A DNA stretch of 64,000 bases, from contig NC_080671.1 of assembly GCF_030247195.1 (NCBI RefSeq), forward strand, positions 64,749,089-64,813,088, read 5' to 3'. The position numbers were made by a program, and so were the translations under genes. The stretch is from Topomyia yanbarensis (lineage: Eukaryota; Arthropoda; Insecta; Diptera; Culicidae). Below are positions 1-12,284 of the stretch, piece after piece (the stretch's first letter is position 1; every line of letters begins with the position of its first letter). The notes below the pieces were generated by a model that saw only the letters and a program-made list of their open reading frames with translations, did not search any database and was not told the DNA's origin.

Positions 1-375
1 GCGTTCAAAGTTTGTATGGGATTTTATATGGGAAAATCAATTATTTTGCATTTAGGTTAATAAAGATCACTATTTCACTCAATATGAAAAACTAGCTCTA
101 TAAAACTATAGTTCAAACCTCGTTTAGCAACTTTGTCGAAGACGGTAACTAGCTACCAGTTTTCAAAAAATAGTTACAACGATTTTAAAACTTATGGTTC
201 AATCCAAATGCAGAAAATTATTATTTTTTCCAACACTGCCAGTGCACCACCGACATCGATATTAAAAACTTAAATAAATGAGAATATATTCATCGCAGAG
301 ACTTGTTACCTATGAATTAGATGTTCAGAATGAATTGCTGAATAACATAGACGTAGTCAGAAAATGAAAAGAAGA
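1..375. repeat. Left arm of large outer inverted repeat
   Basis: This stretch is a diverged reverse complement of 7711-8083. The shared text starts with GCGTTCAAAGTTTGTATGGG at base 1, which matches the reverse complement ending at 8083. Similarity continues through AT-rich text to a purine-rich stretch near 370. The arm begins at the window edge, so the real terminus may lie outside. It has no coding content. With its partner it delimits an element of about 8 kb. Confidence 0.8.
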
Positions 376-927
376 GGGGGGGCTGTGTATTTCCCAGTCC
401 CCTTATTTGGATTGTTTTGTATAAGAAAAAATAAGACAAAGAATCATTACGTCCTTGTAAATGTGATCGACTGAACTTTCTTAAAATTTTGTTAGACCCA
501 AATATGAATCATATCACAATCGTTGCTGTGGGAAGTAACATTTACAACATTCAGTGTAGAGGTGTGCGCCGATGCATTTTTAATCGGCGGCGGCGTAAGC
601 GACATATTTGGCCGGCGGCGGCGGCGTCACGCCATTGGACCCTATCGGCGGCGACGCGCCGGCGTGTGTCGGTGTGGCGTATATTGACGCCTATGTAACT
701 AAAAAAAAATCTTGGCAGTACAATTCCTTTCCCAAATTTTTGGTTTCTCTTGTAACAGACTTCGCAGCACATACAAACAGACGTTATAGCTTGAAGAAAA
801 TTCTAAAAAAATCATCGCCCACGATGTACTACCTATATCTGTTGAACACATTGCACAAAATGTAATTCTTGCAACCAGATCAAATTTTTTTTTTTTCAAC
901 TGAAGATCCAAAATTTTCAACTGAAGA
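376..927. repeat. Inner extension of foldback arm with GC-rich trinucleotide island
   Basis: No gene is supported here. Bases 565-680 form a GC-rich island of CGGCGG/GCGGCG runs inside AT-rich DNA. A similar island in inverted orientation lies at 7110-7220, so the arm of the outer foldback probably extends inward past 375 with gaps. The short ORFs over the island come from the simple repeats. Bases 889-930 hold a short direct repeat of TTCAACTGAAGATCC. Confidence 0.5.
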
Positions 928-980
928 TCCACCTTTCATTTATTAACTTGCCAAATGCAAGTTAATAAATGAAAGGTGGA
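928..980. repeat. Perfect 24-bp hairpin
   Basis: Bases 928-951 are exactly complementary to 957-980, leaving a 5-nt loop (CAAAT). The stem begins TCCACCTTTCATTTATTAAC. It could be the end of a small foldback element or an expressed hairpin. No promoter or target duplication is visible. Confidence 0.85.
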
Positions 981-2124
981 ACTATTTTTACAGTTGTAAA
1001 ATTTGTAGAACGAAATAGAATAATTGTCGATGTCGTATACTACGACTTCGCATGAAATAATGATTGCAATGGACAAATTTAAAGAATGCAGAGTAACGAC
1101 TGTATTTCAATGAACCATAATAATTATTTATTGTTCTCAGGCATTGTAATTCTCTCTCACTCACGCGAGAAGAAGCTTATCCGATGTCCAACTTTTCCGA
1201 GATAAGATGAGTCGCAAAATTCTCCGTCTCCACAAATAGCGAATATTTTTCCGGATAAAATTTATTTGATTTTTTCCTTCTCACCGGAGAAGGTGATAAT
1301 ATTTTAATTTCGTGGAAATCAATAAAAGCGTCAAAATATACATTTAATTTTAAAGAAAGGTGCCAAAGAAGTACGATAAACTTGTTTTTTTTTGTGTTTT
1401 GGAATAGCGCCAGCAAGGCAGCGAGCGCGAAATGGATACCGTGATAAACTCATTCGCTCATTCTCCGGCGGTTTTATTTATCCGGAGAAATAACACGATG
1501 TATTTATTCGGAGAAGTTGTGTGAGTGCCTATAACTTTTCGTGTGAAAATGTGAGTTTTTATTGTCCCAGTAGCAAATTATCCACACGCATTTACTCATA
1601 TGAGCGATAAATGCAATACCTGATTATTCTATATTTGGAAAATTAAGCAACGGTAAAACAGTTTTTGTTTTTCTTGAGGAAATTAATTGTTGTTGTCGTT
1701 TCATTGTTTTTTGTTTCTATTTAGTCTTCTTTACCGTTTCTCTTTTAGAATCCCGCCGATATCAGGTACCATAACACGAGGCGTTATTAATGGCATTACT
1801 GCGCAGAATTGTCACTTTTAATGATCGTGTAAGGACACCTTTCAAGGTAGACAAATTACTTTATTTTCCAGGCTGACGTTTACTTTTACTTCTTGTAAGT
1901 ACAAAATCGCCGCGATGATAAGGTATACGATTCCGTGACACTACATTTTCTTTCAACGTAAGATTTGCTTCTATCTTGAATGCAAAGTATGCTCGATATG
2001 CATATATGATCTACACCCTGACTAAACCTAAACATACAGTTACTATTATTCATAATAATTCTACGACTTGATGTTTTAGCTCCTGTTGGGTTGAAACGGG
2101 AAAATATACTTTTGCATATAAAAT
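981..2124. other. AT-rich stretch without recognisable genes
   Basis: No coding region or known element was recognised. The short ORFs here have no family motifs. Between about 1170 and 1530 there are several short motifs of the type CTCCGG/TCCGGAGAA in both orientations, suggesting decayed internal repeats. Confidence 0.5.
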
Positions 2125-2880
2125 ATTTAAAATAATCCATAAAGAATTGTAAAACGATCCATAAAAAAATTATCCATGTTCCATAAAACAAAACTGAAAA
2201 TCCATAAAACAGTGTGAATGATCCATAAAAAGGGCGATTTGATCCCTAGATTATGTAAAATTGAACCATAAAATGGTCGCAAAAGAGCACTAAAATAGTA
2301 ATAAAAGAGCAATTAAAATCAACCAATGTCCCATAAAAATATTGGAAATGTTCCATAAAATGTTACATTTTGCGCCATAAATTAACTGACATTGATCCAT
2401 AGAATATTAACAATGTACATTAAAACACGTCGATATGTTCCATAATATCGACATAAATGTTCCACGGTATTACAAAATGGAGCAATAAAATGTTAGAAAA
2501 AGTTCCATAATTTGATGAAAATATTTACTAAATAATTTTTCTTGGTCCGTAGAAGATGTAAAAATGAACATTAGAAATGCTATGTATTAATTCATATATC
2601 AAACGTTAAATTATGGTTCATGGATATTTACAGAACGATCGATGAGAAGAGAAAATGTAAAACGATCCATTAATATGTGCTTATGCACCAGAAAAATTAA
2701 ATTTAATGAATTCATGCGAAATTTTTGCTATTCGAACTAATAATAAAGTATATTATATTTGGTTGAAATTCCAAACTACAACAAACAATGCATACATTAT
2801 AGTTAGAAAACTTAAGCTTCCGTATCCCACTAGTCAGGTAACTGACCTTCGCTAACCTGAAATCACTGTGGGAACTATTT
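2125..2880. repeat. Left arm of inner inverted repeat with CCATAAAA motif array
   Basis: This arm is a diverged reverse complement of 3895-4645. It contains about a dozen copies of a CCATAAAA-type motif, often preceded by GAT or GTT, at roughly 20-30 bp spacing between 2135 and 2510. Further inward it carries the text CCCACTAGTCAGGTAACTGA, found inverted near 3930. It is non-coding. Confidence 0.8.
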
Positions 2881-3001
2881 TAACCTAAATAAACCGAATC
2901 CGAGAGCGGAAATGTAAAATTATTAACCAAAGTATGGTAAACTGAAAAAATAAGTTGTGCTAAATAATGACACTGTTTTAACAAGTGAGCTTATACTGGG
3001 A

Positions 3002-3242
3002 GCTAGTGCGATGCGGCTTGGCCGCATATCCGGGACCAAGGATCCGAAGCGGCGCAAAGCCGCTGAGGATCCGTTGGACGAGGCACTGATTAACCCGTAG
3101 CTGGAATTGCTAGCGAACCTGAGGTCCTCTCGCTTGCCCGGTTTACTTAAACATAGGGGCTATAGCTAGTTAAAAGCCGACTGAGCGGCATGCAGCGAAG
3201 TCGGACAGTGCACTAGAAAGCGATGTGGCGTAGCCACATTAG
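3002..3242. other. GC-rich cluster of short hairpins
   Basis: This block in the loop of the inner inverted repeat is much more GC-rich than its flanks. It contains at least three short stem-loops: ATGCGGC/GCCGCAT near 3011-3027, AGCGGC/GCCGCT near 3047-3064, and ATGTGGC/GCCACAT near 3222-3239. No protein is supported. It could be a structured RNA segment or the terminal part of an unrecognised element. Confidence 0.5.
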
Positions 3243-3245
3243 TCA

Positions 3246-3783
<538 letters not shown>

Positions 3784-3894
3784 AGTCCGTTTTCGCTTCA
3801 GATAGTTGGTATTTGCGACTCATGCCAGCCTGTGTCAGTGGTCTAATAACTCTCAGCGCGCTAATATCATAGATACCCTGCCGTTTAAAGAGTT

Positions 3895-4645
3895 GCCATA
3901 ATGATTTCAGGTTAGCTAAGGTCAGTTACCTGACTAGTGGGATACAGAAGCTGAAGTTTAATTATAATGTATGCATTGTTTGTTATAGTATGACATTACA
4001 ACCAAATGTAATAAACTTTATTATTATTTCGAATAGCAAAAATTTCGCATGAATTCATTAAATTTAATTTTTCTGTTGCATAAGAACATATTAATGGATC
4101 GTTTTACATTTTCTTTTCTATGGATCGTTTTATAAATATCCATGAACCATAATTGAACGTTCGATATATGAATCAATACATAGCATTTCTAATGTTCATT
4201 TTTACATTTTCTATGGATCAAGAAAAATTATTTAGCAAATATTTTCATCAAATTTATGGAATTTTTTCTAACATTTTATTGCTCCATTTTGTAATACCGT
4301 GGAACATTTTTGTCGATATTATGGAACATATCGACGTGTTTTAATGCACATTGTTAATATTCTATGGATCAATGTCAGTTAATTTATGACGCAAAATGTA
4401 GCATTTTATGGAACATTTCCAATATTTTTATGGGGCATTGGTTGATTTTAATTGCTCTTTTAGTACTATTTTAGTGCTCTTTTGCGACAATTTTATGGTT
4501 CAATTTTACATAATCTATGGGTCAAATCACCCTTTTTTATGGATCATTCACACTGTTTTATGGATTTTCAGTTTTGTTTTATGGAACAAGAACAACCTTT
4601 TTATGGATCGTTTTTCAATTTTTTTATGGATCATTTTTGTTGTTT
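3895..4645. repeat. Right arm of inner inverted repeat with TTTTATGG motif array
   Basis: This is the reverse-complement partner of 2125-2880. The motif now reads TTTTATGG(A/T)(A/T)C and recurs between about 4110 and 4640. Both arms have diverged from each other, so this is an old foldback and not an assembly artefact. Confidence 0.8.
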
Positions 4646-7109
4646 AAGCGGCGCAAACTTAGGGCTGCCGGTTGAAACTGATCACTAAACAAGCCTGATT
4701 GAAAATGGTCTGAGCGTATCTCTAGTTTTCGTAGCACCTGCACCCCGCCAATTTCTCCAGCAGTTCCGGGGACCAACAAATTCTAATCCATTGCATACAT
4801 CAAGTTAGATTCGATACACCGAATCAATTAAATTACTAACATCCTATTATGTGCTTACTCATCGATCGTGTTGTAACTTAAGACATGATTAAGAACAACT
4901 CCCGCCTTGGGCACTGCGACAAGAATGAATTTCACATTTCCGGCCCATTTTATTTGTTTTGGTTTGCATGAGATTAAAAAGACGGTAACGTTTTCGGGTG
5001 GGTGCGGAAACTAAGTAACGCATTTAGCTCTGTGTCAAATTCTCTTCACTAACGCCACGCTCGCTGATATGGCGCATTTTTTGTAATTTAAATCGACCGT
5101 TTTTTTCTACGAGTGATGAAAATTCATCTCGTGTTACGTATTATTTGTCTGTGATACCGGGCTGATGCAACTGACACTGAAAATCTTTCCTGAGTGGGGC
5201 TTGATCACACGATGAATAATTTATAGCCCGTTTCATCTGTAGATAGACTTTCGTGCACATTTTTAAAGCGGCAAAATAAATATTCTCACGTTAAACTGCA
5301 TGGGGGACAGCAAATAAACCGAACATTATATGCACAATCCTAGAGATGGCGTTAAATGTTGTTTTTGTTAGCCACCGCAACAACCAAACTATGATAGATG
5401 CGGTGTGAGCATATTTTCGTGTGACAAAATTATTTTGCTGTTAGTATTTGGGGGTAAAATTCGCAATATGATACCAGAAATCTTACCCTCTGCATCGCCC
5501 CATCAGTAAACCAGCATCGCGAAAAGTCAATATCACTCTGCCCAACTATTCTTCGAGAAAAAAAATTCAAGATAGGTCACTAGTCAATCAATGATAAATA
5601 AACCTCGTATTGAAAATAATTTTTGTGTTTTCACAAAAGTAATTCACGCAAAAAAAAGATGGCATTATACTCAAATGCTTAGTAGGTGGTTGTGTCTTAA
5701 TATGTTTAAAATTTTTATGATTCTGGTTTAAAACTTGATGATACATCGATTTCTATTAACTTTATTGACTAAAAAAGTCAAGAATTGAACGATGTGCAAC
5801 GATTTTCGTAAATTCTCGTCGTGTTATCTCGATATTTTAGTCTTGATTTTTTACACAGAGTCACGTGTCTTATAGTTTTCTTAACCCTTTCATGCCCAAC
5901 TTTTTTCTAGTGCATGTAGGGTTTCAAAACTATTTTTCCTTGCAAACGGTGGGGTCAAGAAACACTAAAAGCCTATTTTCGTAAAGATAGGTGCTGCCAT
6001 GGCAGTGCTAGAAGCTTTTTTACCTTCTTGCAATTTTTACCTTCTAATGCTCAATACAATTCTCCTAGAATAATTACAATAGCCCAATTACGTGGAAAAC
6101 GTAGCCAACGACTGCCTAAATTGATAAGATTTATCAGTTTTCAATCATATTGCACCATAACGAAGATATATGAAAAAATTATTTTCCGTCCTCAACGTAA
6201 ACTGTTCTTGGCAGCACTGCTCCATCGGAATCCAATCAGACTAATTGCAATAACTTCAATCCTAGAGCTGATCCTTGTAAATGTTAATACTCAAATTAAA
6301 GGAAATAATCACATTAATGAGCCTTACTTATTTTTGTGAGAAAATCTCGCCTCAATCAAAAGTTATAGCTGTTTACAAACATTGTTGTCCACAAACAACA
6401 TGGGCATGAATGGGTTAATTATTTCACGGACATAAATTATGGCTAGGTAATGTATTGTTGGTGCTCAGCGCAGTTTCATTTAATTCGGAACATTACACTG
6501 AATCTTAACAAAAGAATAACCGGGTTACAGGTCGTAGTAGTTTCCTTGTATCTAATGCTCGCGCCTATGAGACTGGTTGCTAGCAGTTGTACACAATAGC
6601 TCACATAGAAATTTCAAAACCAAAGTGCAGAGCGAATAATCCATGAATAATAGTCTGAGTTCCTTGTAACTGTTTACGTAAGTATATTAAGATTATGTGG
6701 AAAATTAATTACTTCATGAACTATATCGTGCACAGTTTCACGAGCTCGACTGGTGAACCGCGTCTAGTACACCAGCTCGACTGTCATGAATCGGTTAAAA
6801 ATCGATGAATAATAAACTACGTTCCAGTGAAATTGATTACGTGCAAAGATTAAGATCAGGCACATAATCGTAAATTTCATAACCAGTTGACGAAGCCAGA
6901 ATGGATCCATGAATTATATTCCGAGTGTCGTGTAATGATTTTCGAGAAAATATCACGACTTTGTTAATTTTTTTATCTAATTCACAACCACTTATACCAA
7001 ATAAAGATCAATATGTGATAAATCATGAACCAGTTAATGTCGTATATTCGGACCATAGACAATGTTCCTAGATTTGTGAATAAAATAATGAATCAACGAT
7101 TTTCGAGTT
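4646..7109. other. AT-rich foldback interior, no genes recognised
   Basis: No convincing gene is present. A loosely repeated unit containing ATGAAT(A/T)ATA followed by an AGT/CGTTCC-like segment recurs at roughly 120-bp spacing near 6640, 6785, 6905 and 7025, which suggests decayed tandem subrepeats. The open frame at 6028-6339 shows no family motif and is regarded as chance. Confidence 0.45.
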
Positions 7110-7225
7110 CGCGAATTGTCGGCGTGAGAAAAAGGCGTCAGCGGCGCGCCGTTGGTCTACCTTTCGGCGTCGGCGTTTGTAAAAATTTACCGGCGGTGGC
7201 GGCGGGGCGCGGCACACAGATCTAA
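7110..7225. repeat. GC-rich island, inverted counterpart of 565-680
   Basis: This is a GC-rich stretch with GGCGTC and GGCGGC runs, roughly the reverse complement of the island at 565-680. Its position just inside the right foldback arm mirrors the left side. Confidence 0.5.
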
Positions 7226-7710
7226 TTTAGTGTTTACACCTAAAAACTTATGTGTTGCTTTTGCTTGAGGCTAAAGCTAACTCAGTTCTGGAAATCGTCT
7301 TGGGTTTTAACCTGAAGTATATTCAGTATTCAGTTTTTCTAACATAACCACTGTCTTGCGTGAACCTAACTCAATTTCATCAAAAACGTTTGTTTGATGT
7401 AAATATTCCGGTTTCGTTCCTAGATTCTCAAACGAAAACGTAAATAGAAACAATTCCGAGACTTTAAGGAATCTATGGATATGTATTTTTTTTTAAATTC
7501 TGACTGGACGACTAAGAAATAGGATTTTAAAATTGTAAAACTTATAAACCGTTGCACCATTATAAATAAGATAACAGCAGAGCCCTTAAATAGAAGCACT
7601 CAAACACGTAAGACAAATTTTAAATTTGGCGATATAAGCCTGCGTTAAAGATGTGCTCTTTATCTTATATCAAGCTATTTGAAAAGAGGCGTGGAAGTAC
7701 ACAAGTCCTT

Positions 7711-8083
7711 CTTCTTCTTTTCATTTTCTGACTACACCTATGTTAATCAGCAATTCATTCTGAACATTTCATTCTAAGGTACCAAGTCTCTGCGATGACT
7801 ATATTCTCATTTATTCAAGTTTAAAGTATCGATGTCGGTGTTGCACTGGCAGTGTTGGAAAAATAATAAAATATCTGCATTTGGATTGAACCATAGGTTT
7901 TAAAATCGTTATAGCTATTTTTTGAAAACTCGTAGCTATTTACCGTCTTCGATAAAGTTTTTAAACAAGGTTTGAACTATAGTTTTATAAAGCTAGTTTT
8001 TGATATTGAGTTAAATAGCTTTATTAACGTAAATGCAAAATAATTGCTTTCCCCATATAAAATCCCATACAAACTTTGAACGC
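7711..8083. repeat. Right arm of large outer inverted repeat
   Basis: This is a diverged reverse complement of 1-375. Similarity ends sharply at 8083 (CAAACTTTGAACGC), which marks the probable right terminus of the foldback. The sequence after 8084 has no counterpart in the window. Confidence 0.8.
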
Positions 8084-9244
8084 AATGCGAAAACTCGGGA
8101 AGCAACCGACCGCTCTCAAATTTTGCGCATGCATTTGGGACCACAAAAGGAACTCAAAAAGTGCTGTGCTTAAAAATGTCATTTGTCGAGCCACTCTAAT
8201 GAGTATTGGAGAGTATCGTAAACCGGGGTGACATTGATCGATTTTCGAAGGTATCATCACATATTTTTAGACGCAATTCATTTTTTTAAGTTTAATATTA
8301 TTAAACCATGTACTGATGTATGAAGAACAAGATTGGATGGTTTTATCTAAAATTGTCCGCTTACAGCTATTTTCCCAAAATTATTTCAAATTGAAGTCCG
8401 TTTTCATATTTCGGGGTGACTTTGATAACCAGCATGTTCGCCCATATTAAGTTTTGTTGACAATATTTTTCATTCAAATGTTTGTTTAAACTAATTTTGA
8501 AAAGATACTCTTTGTTAAATAGATGTTAATTGGTGTTGTACAAAGTATTTAATATAATTTGGGTCCAACGAGAATAAAAGAATCTGAAAACATTTAAAAA
8601 CTGCTAAATTTGTCTAATTTCAGTGGTTTATCAGTGTACAAAAAGTTTCATTCATTCTACCCTTGCTGAAATCTGAGATTTATTTGTTTTATAAAAATAA
8701 ACATTTTACGAAGCTTTGTAAAAATAAGGTAAAGTCAATTTAGATTTTTTCTAGTTTTTGTACCCGAAAACCGAAAAATATACACAAAAAGTAAAACAAA
8801 TCAGTATTTTATAAGTTTAGAGTACAACTCATTTCAAATTTAAATGATTCGGTAGACTATTCCGTCTAAATAGGCGATCTGCGAAAAAAGTTTCAAGTGA
8901 TCAAAGTCAATCCGATTTACGGTACATAATTTCATGTACTTGTAAGAAAGATTTTCCAAGGAAACGTATTTTGGATGCACTCAGGGCTAACGAGTAATTT
9001 TTTTTTTTGAAAATATAGTCCATCCCTCAAAGATTAAACTCTGAGATTACATACGTTACTAATAATTGTAATTTTACATTTTTTCCATGCATATATTAGG
9101 AACATGTAAATTAATGGGTAACAATTTTCCCAAAAAAATTTTTCAATGGATGTTTGAATATTACGTTGAATGATAATTACGGTTTCGCTTATAGAATAAC
9201 CAATTTATTTGCATGCAAGTTTTTCCATTGATGTTACACTTACC
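8084..9244. other. AT-rich intergenic stretch
   Basis: No gene or repeat was recognised. The text is AT-rich with homopolymer runs, and no ORF shows family motifs. Confidence 0.4.
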
Positions 9245-9495
9245 AATTAGTCAAAAGCCGTGATGGACTTTGATGTATCAAGAAGTCGTCTCCAGTTCAC
9301 TCAGTCCATGGATGTTTGTCGCCAGTCTCACGGGGTACGAGATTGCTCAGGACCCTTCAATTTGGTAAACTACTCACAGGATATCCCTCCTCCTTGTACC
9401 TGTCGGATTGATGTCTAGTTCAGGTATCGAGGGCCGCCGGTCTTATGAGCTTTTTGTAGATGATCAACTTCGTGCCATGGCGTAGGGTGAGGTAA
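9245..9495 (-). pseudogene. RTE-clade LINE 3' end relic
   Basis: Short stretches match the 3' end of the RTE ORF at 39231-42071 in the same orientation. Examples are the CACTCRGTCCATGG text, a TTGTACC-GTCGGATTG stretch, and the GTAGATG-TCAACTTCGT stretch. Intervening text is deleted or mutated and no frame is open. It is an old, heavily decayed copy. Confidence 0.6.
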
Positions 9496-9998
9496 GACGG
9501 ATTAATGATTACCCAGATATAATGTAGAAAACTTGTTTTAATCCACCTAGTGGTGCAATTATGCGTTTCTCATTTATCCAAACTATGATTCCACGTCTGA
9601 TTATGTTTAAGATAATTGTGGAAATGTCTATTCTATTCTTAGTATACTTTGCACGAGAGAAGGGTTGACCCAACCGCATTTTATACCTTTCATTTGATAC
9701 TTGGTTTGTGAAAATAGTTTTGGTCATTAACGAATAACCGACATGATTTATACTCGGGAACATGCTCGAGACCCAGGACTTTCGGAATTGTCGATAGTGA
9801 ATAATAATCTCCAAGAATCTTTAATTGACAATCAGTGATCTAGAAGTAATTTGACGTCTATTTAAGTAGTTTTTTTGAATTTCTGGATTATTATTATTGT
9901 AACGGTTTATATGGGATATTCCTGTCTTCCTGTGTGAGCGTACTAACCAACCTATAACTCCGGAACCAAAACTCAGATCTAAAAAAAATCAATAGATG

Positions 9999-10299
9999 CA
10001 GGGGCGGCGAAACACTTTACGCCCGAGTGGGTAGTAAGCATAGGGTGAGGGGTCCATTAGTAAGGATTTCCTCCCTTTTCGTAATGCACACGCTTACATT
10101 ACATTCACATTAAATTACGTTCGTTTATGCAAATGGCATTGTGGTACATCGATGTTTTCAAATGTGTGTAGTGCGAGATACATGCGTTGCACATCTAAAT
10201 TTTTTGAAATGGTTCAACATTTCGAGTGGGTAATTACCCACTCGGTTATTTTCGAGTGGGTAGTACTACCCATACTACCCACGCTTTCTGCCGGCCCTG
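9999..10299. mobile_element. hAT-type MITE with 8-bp target duplication
   Basis: The termini CAGGGGCGGC and GCCGGCCCTG form an imperfect inverted repeat, and the element is flanked by identical 8-mers AATAGATG at 9991-9998 and 10300-10307. An 8-bp duplication with a CAGGG-type end is the hAT superfamily signature. At 301 bp it encodes nothing. The interior repeats a GAGTGGGTA motif, including a palindromic GTGGGTAATTACCCAC. Confidence 0.85.
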
Positions 10300-10626
10300 A
10301 ATAGATGTTAATGGAAGTATCGTGTCTTTCATTTGAAATCGAGTATGCAAACATCGGTAAAGAATTCGCTTAGAAAAAGACATTAACTTAGCGATTTGGC
10401 AAATGCCCTGGTGGCATGAAGAACCAAGGACTATACCAGTAAATCCAAGTATTGTTACACACCTTTTAATATGTATTGCATCATTTAGACATCATGGTGG
10501 TACCAGTTCATATGGGAATTTGCTGTGCGACCGCTCTTCTCAACCAATAACTCCGAAACCGGAAATCCTACCAAAAAAAATCAATTGCTGCCGACGGGAA
10601 AGTTGTACATTTCATATGAGACTAAC

Positions 10627-10757
10627 GGCGTTTTCGTTTTTTCCTGGTGCTACACCGGTGTAGTGCAAAAAAAAAGAGACAGACTGATTACACCCAAGTT
10701 TGAATGAGTGTAGCACCGACTACACCGGTGTAGTGCACAGTCAAAAACGAAAACGGC
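10627..10757. mobile_element. Small MITE with CGTTTTCGTTTTT ends
   Basis: The ends GGCGTTTTCGTTTTT and CAAAAACGAAAACGGC are inverted repeats. Inside, the palindrome-containing TACACCGGTGTAGTGCA occurs twice, at about 10653 and 10722. It is non-coding, and no target duplication could be fixed. Confidence 0.6.
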
Positions 10758-10848
10758 AAAAGTTTGTACCAATCGGTCTAGTCATCTCTGACAAACAAAG
10801 GTGACATTATTTGCCACATACACACATACGTACACACACGCATACACA

Positions 10849-11050
10849 CGAGAGACCGCACGCAGAGGCCGAAGTGCCTGCTGCTCCCCGAAGTAATGCC
10901 ATAAGGTATTGCCGGAGAGGAAGCTGAGTAGTACATTCAGACACATGGCCATGCGGTTCGCGAGCGCGTACAGGACTATCTCATCAGAGGCAGTCTGCGT
11001 TATCGCTGGAATTATCCCTATCGGCATCATTCTAGTGGAAGATAACGAAT
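10849..11050 (+). pseudogene. Scrambled Waldo-like (R1-clade) fragment mosaic
   Basis: Three adjacent pieces match separate parts of the Waldo-like elements at 26471-39147. First comes about 40 bp of the ORF1 zinc-knuckle region (10849-10890, the RDCTQRPK segment). Next is about 40 bp of the 3' UTR hairpin (10885-10925, CTCCCCGAAGTAATGCC). Last is an ORF2 C-terminal piece (10935-11046) that reads RTISSEAVCVIAG. The order ORF1, 3' UTR, ORF2 does not follow the element. The mosaic lies directly after an ACAY microsatellite, the target type of this family. Confidence 0.65.
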
Positions 11051-11074
11051 GCTCTAAGCGGAAGGGGGGTTGTC

Positions 11075-12150
11075 TCTTCTAGGAAGCGTGAGCCGGCGTA
11101 ACTCCAGCTTCTGTTAGTGGGTGTAACGATCAATCAGGTCTTTACATTTAAATATCTCGGGGTCTGGTTCGACTCTAAAGGTACCTGGAGATGTCACATT
11201 AGTATCTGAAACAGAAATGCCAATAAAGGATCAATTTTCTCCGGACAATAACTGGAACATGCACCCCAGCATACCCAGGAGACCTGATCAGGTTGTACCA
11301 AACAACGATATTGTCGGTGATGGAGTACGGGTGTTTGTTTCCGCTCCGCTGCGAACATACACTTCATCAAACTGGAGCGAGTCCAGTATCGTTGCTTGTG
11401 TATTGGCTTGGGTTGCATGCACTCGAACCATACGATGAGCCTTGAAGTGTTGGTGGGCGTTTCCCGCTGAAAAATCGATTTTGGGAACTCTCATATCGAT
11501 TGCTTATCCGATACGACATTTTGAATCCGGTGGTAATTGAAAACTTCGAGAAGCTCGTCGAACTTAATTCTTAAACACGATTTATGTCCTTGTACGTCGA
11601 TTACATGGCACAGAGCATCAATCTTTCTTCGTACAATCCCAACCGTGTCCGTTTCCTAGATACTTCTGATTCTACTGTGTTATTTGACACATCCATGAAG
11701 GAAGAGATTCGTTGAATCCCGAATCATATAAACCCGCAAGTGATCCCCAATATATTTTATAATAAATTCAGAGAAGTCGACTATGACAAAATGTTCTACA
11801 CTGACGGATCAAATCTCGATGGGTCCACTGGCTACGGTATCTCCTATGATAATATCACCGTTTCCTACAAGCTCAATGTTCCTGCTTTAGTTTACATCAC
11901 AGAATTAGCTACTATTCAGAATACCCTTGGGATCTTCGAAACTCTGCCCACAGATCACTACTTCATCATTTCGGACAGCCTCAGATCTATCGAGGCTCTT
12001 CGTGGGGTGAAGCCCAATAACAATTCCCGTATTTTCTGGGGAAGATAAGGGAGTCTTTTTGTACGTTATCTTAAAATATCTTATCAGATTAACTTTTTTT
12101 GGGTCCCCTCTCATTGCAACATACCGGGCAATGAAAAGGTCGACTCTTTA
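11075..12150 (+). pseudogene. Degenerate I-clade LINE ORF2 with RNase H
   Basis: Translated pieces on the plus strand run through a post-reverse-transcriptase segment (FKYLGVWFDSKGTW near 11140-11195). After frameshifts and stops there is a segment around 11480-11700 (NRFWELSYRLLIRYDIL), then a clear RNase H region in the open frame at 11740-12048. That frame contains YTDGS, ITELATI and YFIISDS, corresponding to the D-E-D catalytic positions of RNase H. LINE RNase H of this kind is typical of the I clade. The frame is broken repeatedly, so this is a relic. Confidence 0.75.
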
Positions 12151-12284
12151 AAAATTAAAACATGTTCCCCTTTTTGTGTACCAAACTATATTGTTGGTTT
12201 TAAAATGACTGTAAAATATTTCGTAAAAAACTATTACTCCTTCTCTTGTATATCAAACTGAATTCCTCGTTTTAAAATTGTTCA

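Larger units (their letters stand above)
9530..10848 (-). repeat. Decayed GCCTTTCTC-family repeat, minus orientation
   Basis: The start at 9538 (TTTTAATCCACCTAGTGGTG) is the reverse complement of the 3' end seen at 17321-17350 and 43187-43220. The interior keeps family text such as the CCGGAA-AACTC stretches and the CATTTCATATGAGA segment. At its far end it carries an ACAY-type microsatellite (10814-10848), as other members do. It is interrupted by the hAT MITE at 9999-10299 and a small MITE near 10627-10757. Confidence 0.6.

Noticed and set aside
6028..6339. 103-codon plus-strand ORF
   Set aside because: Lies in foldback interior DNA with no motif; considered chance.
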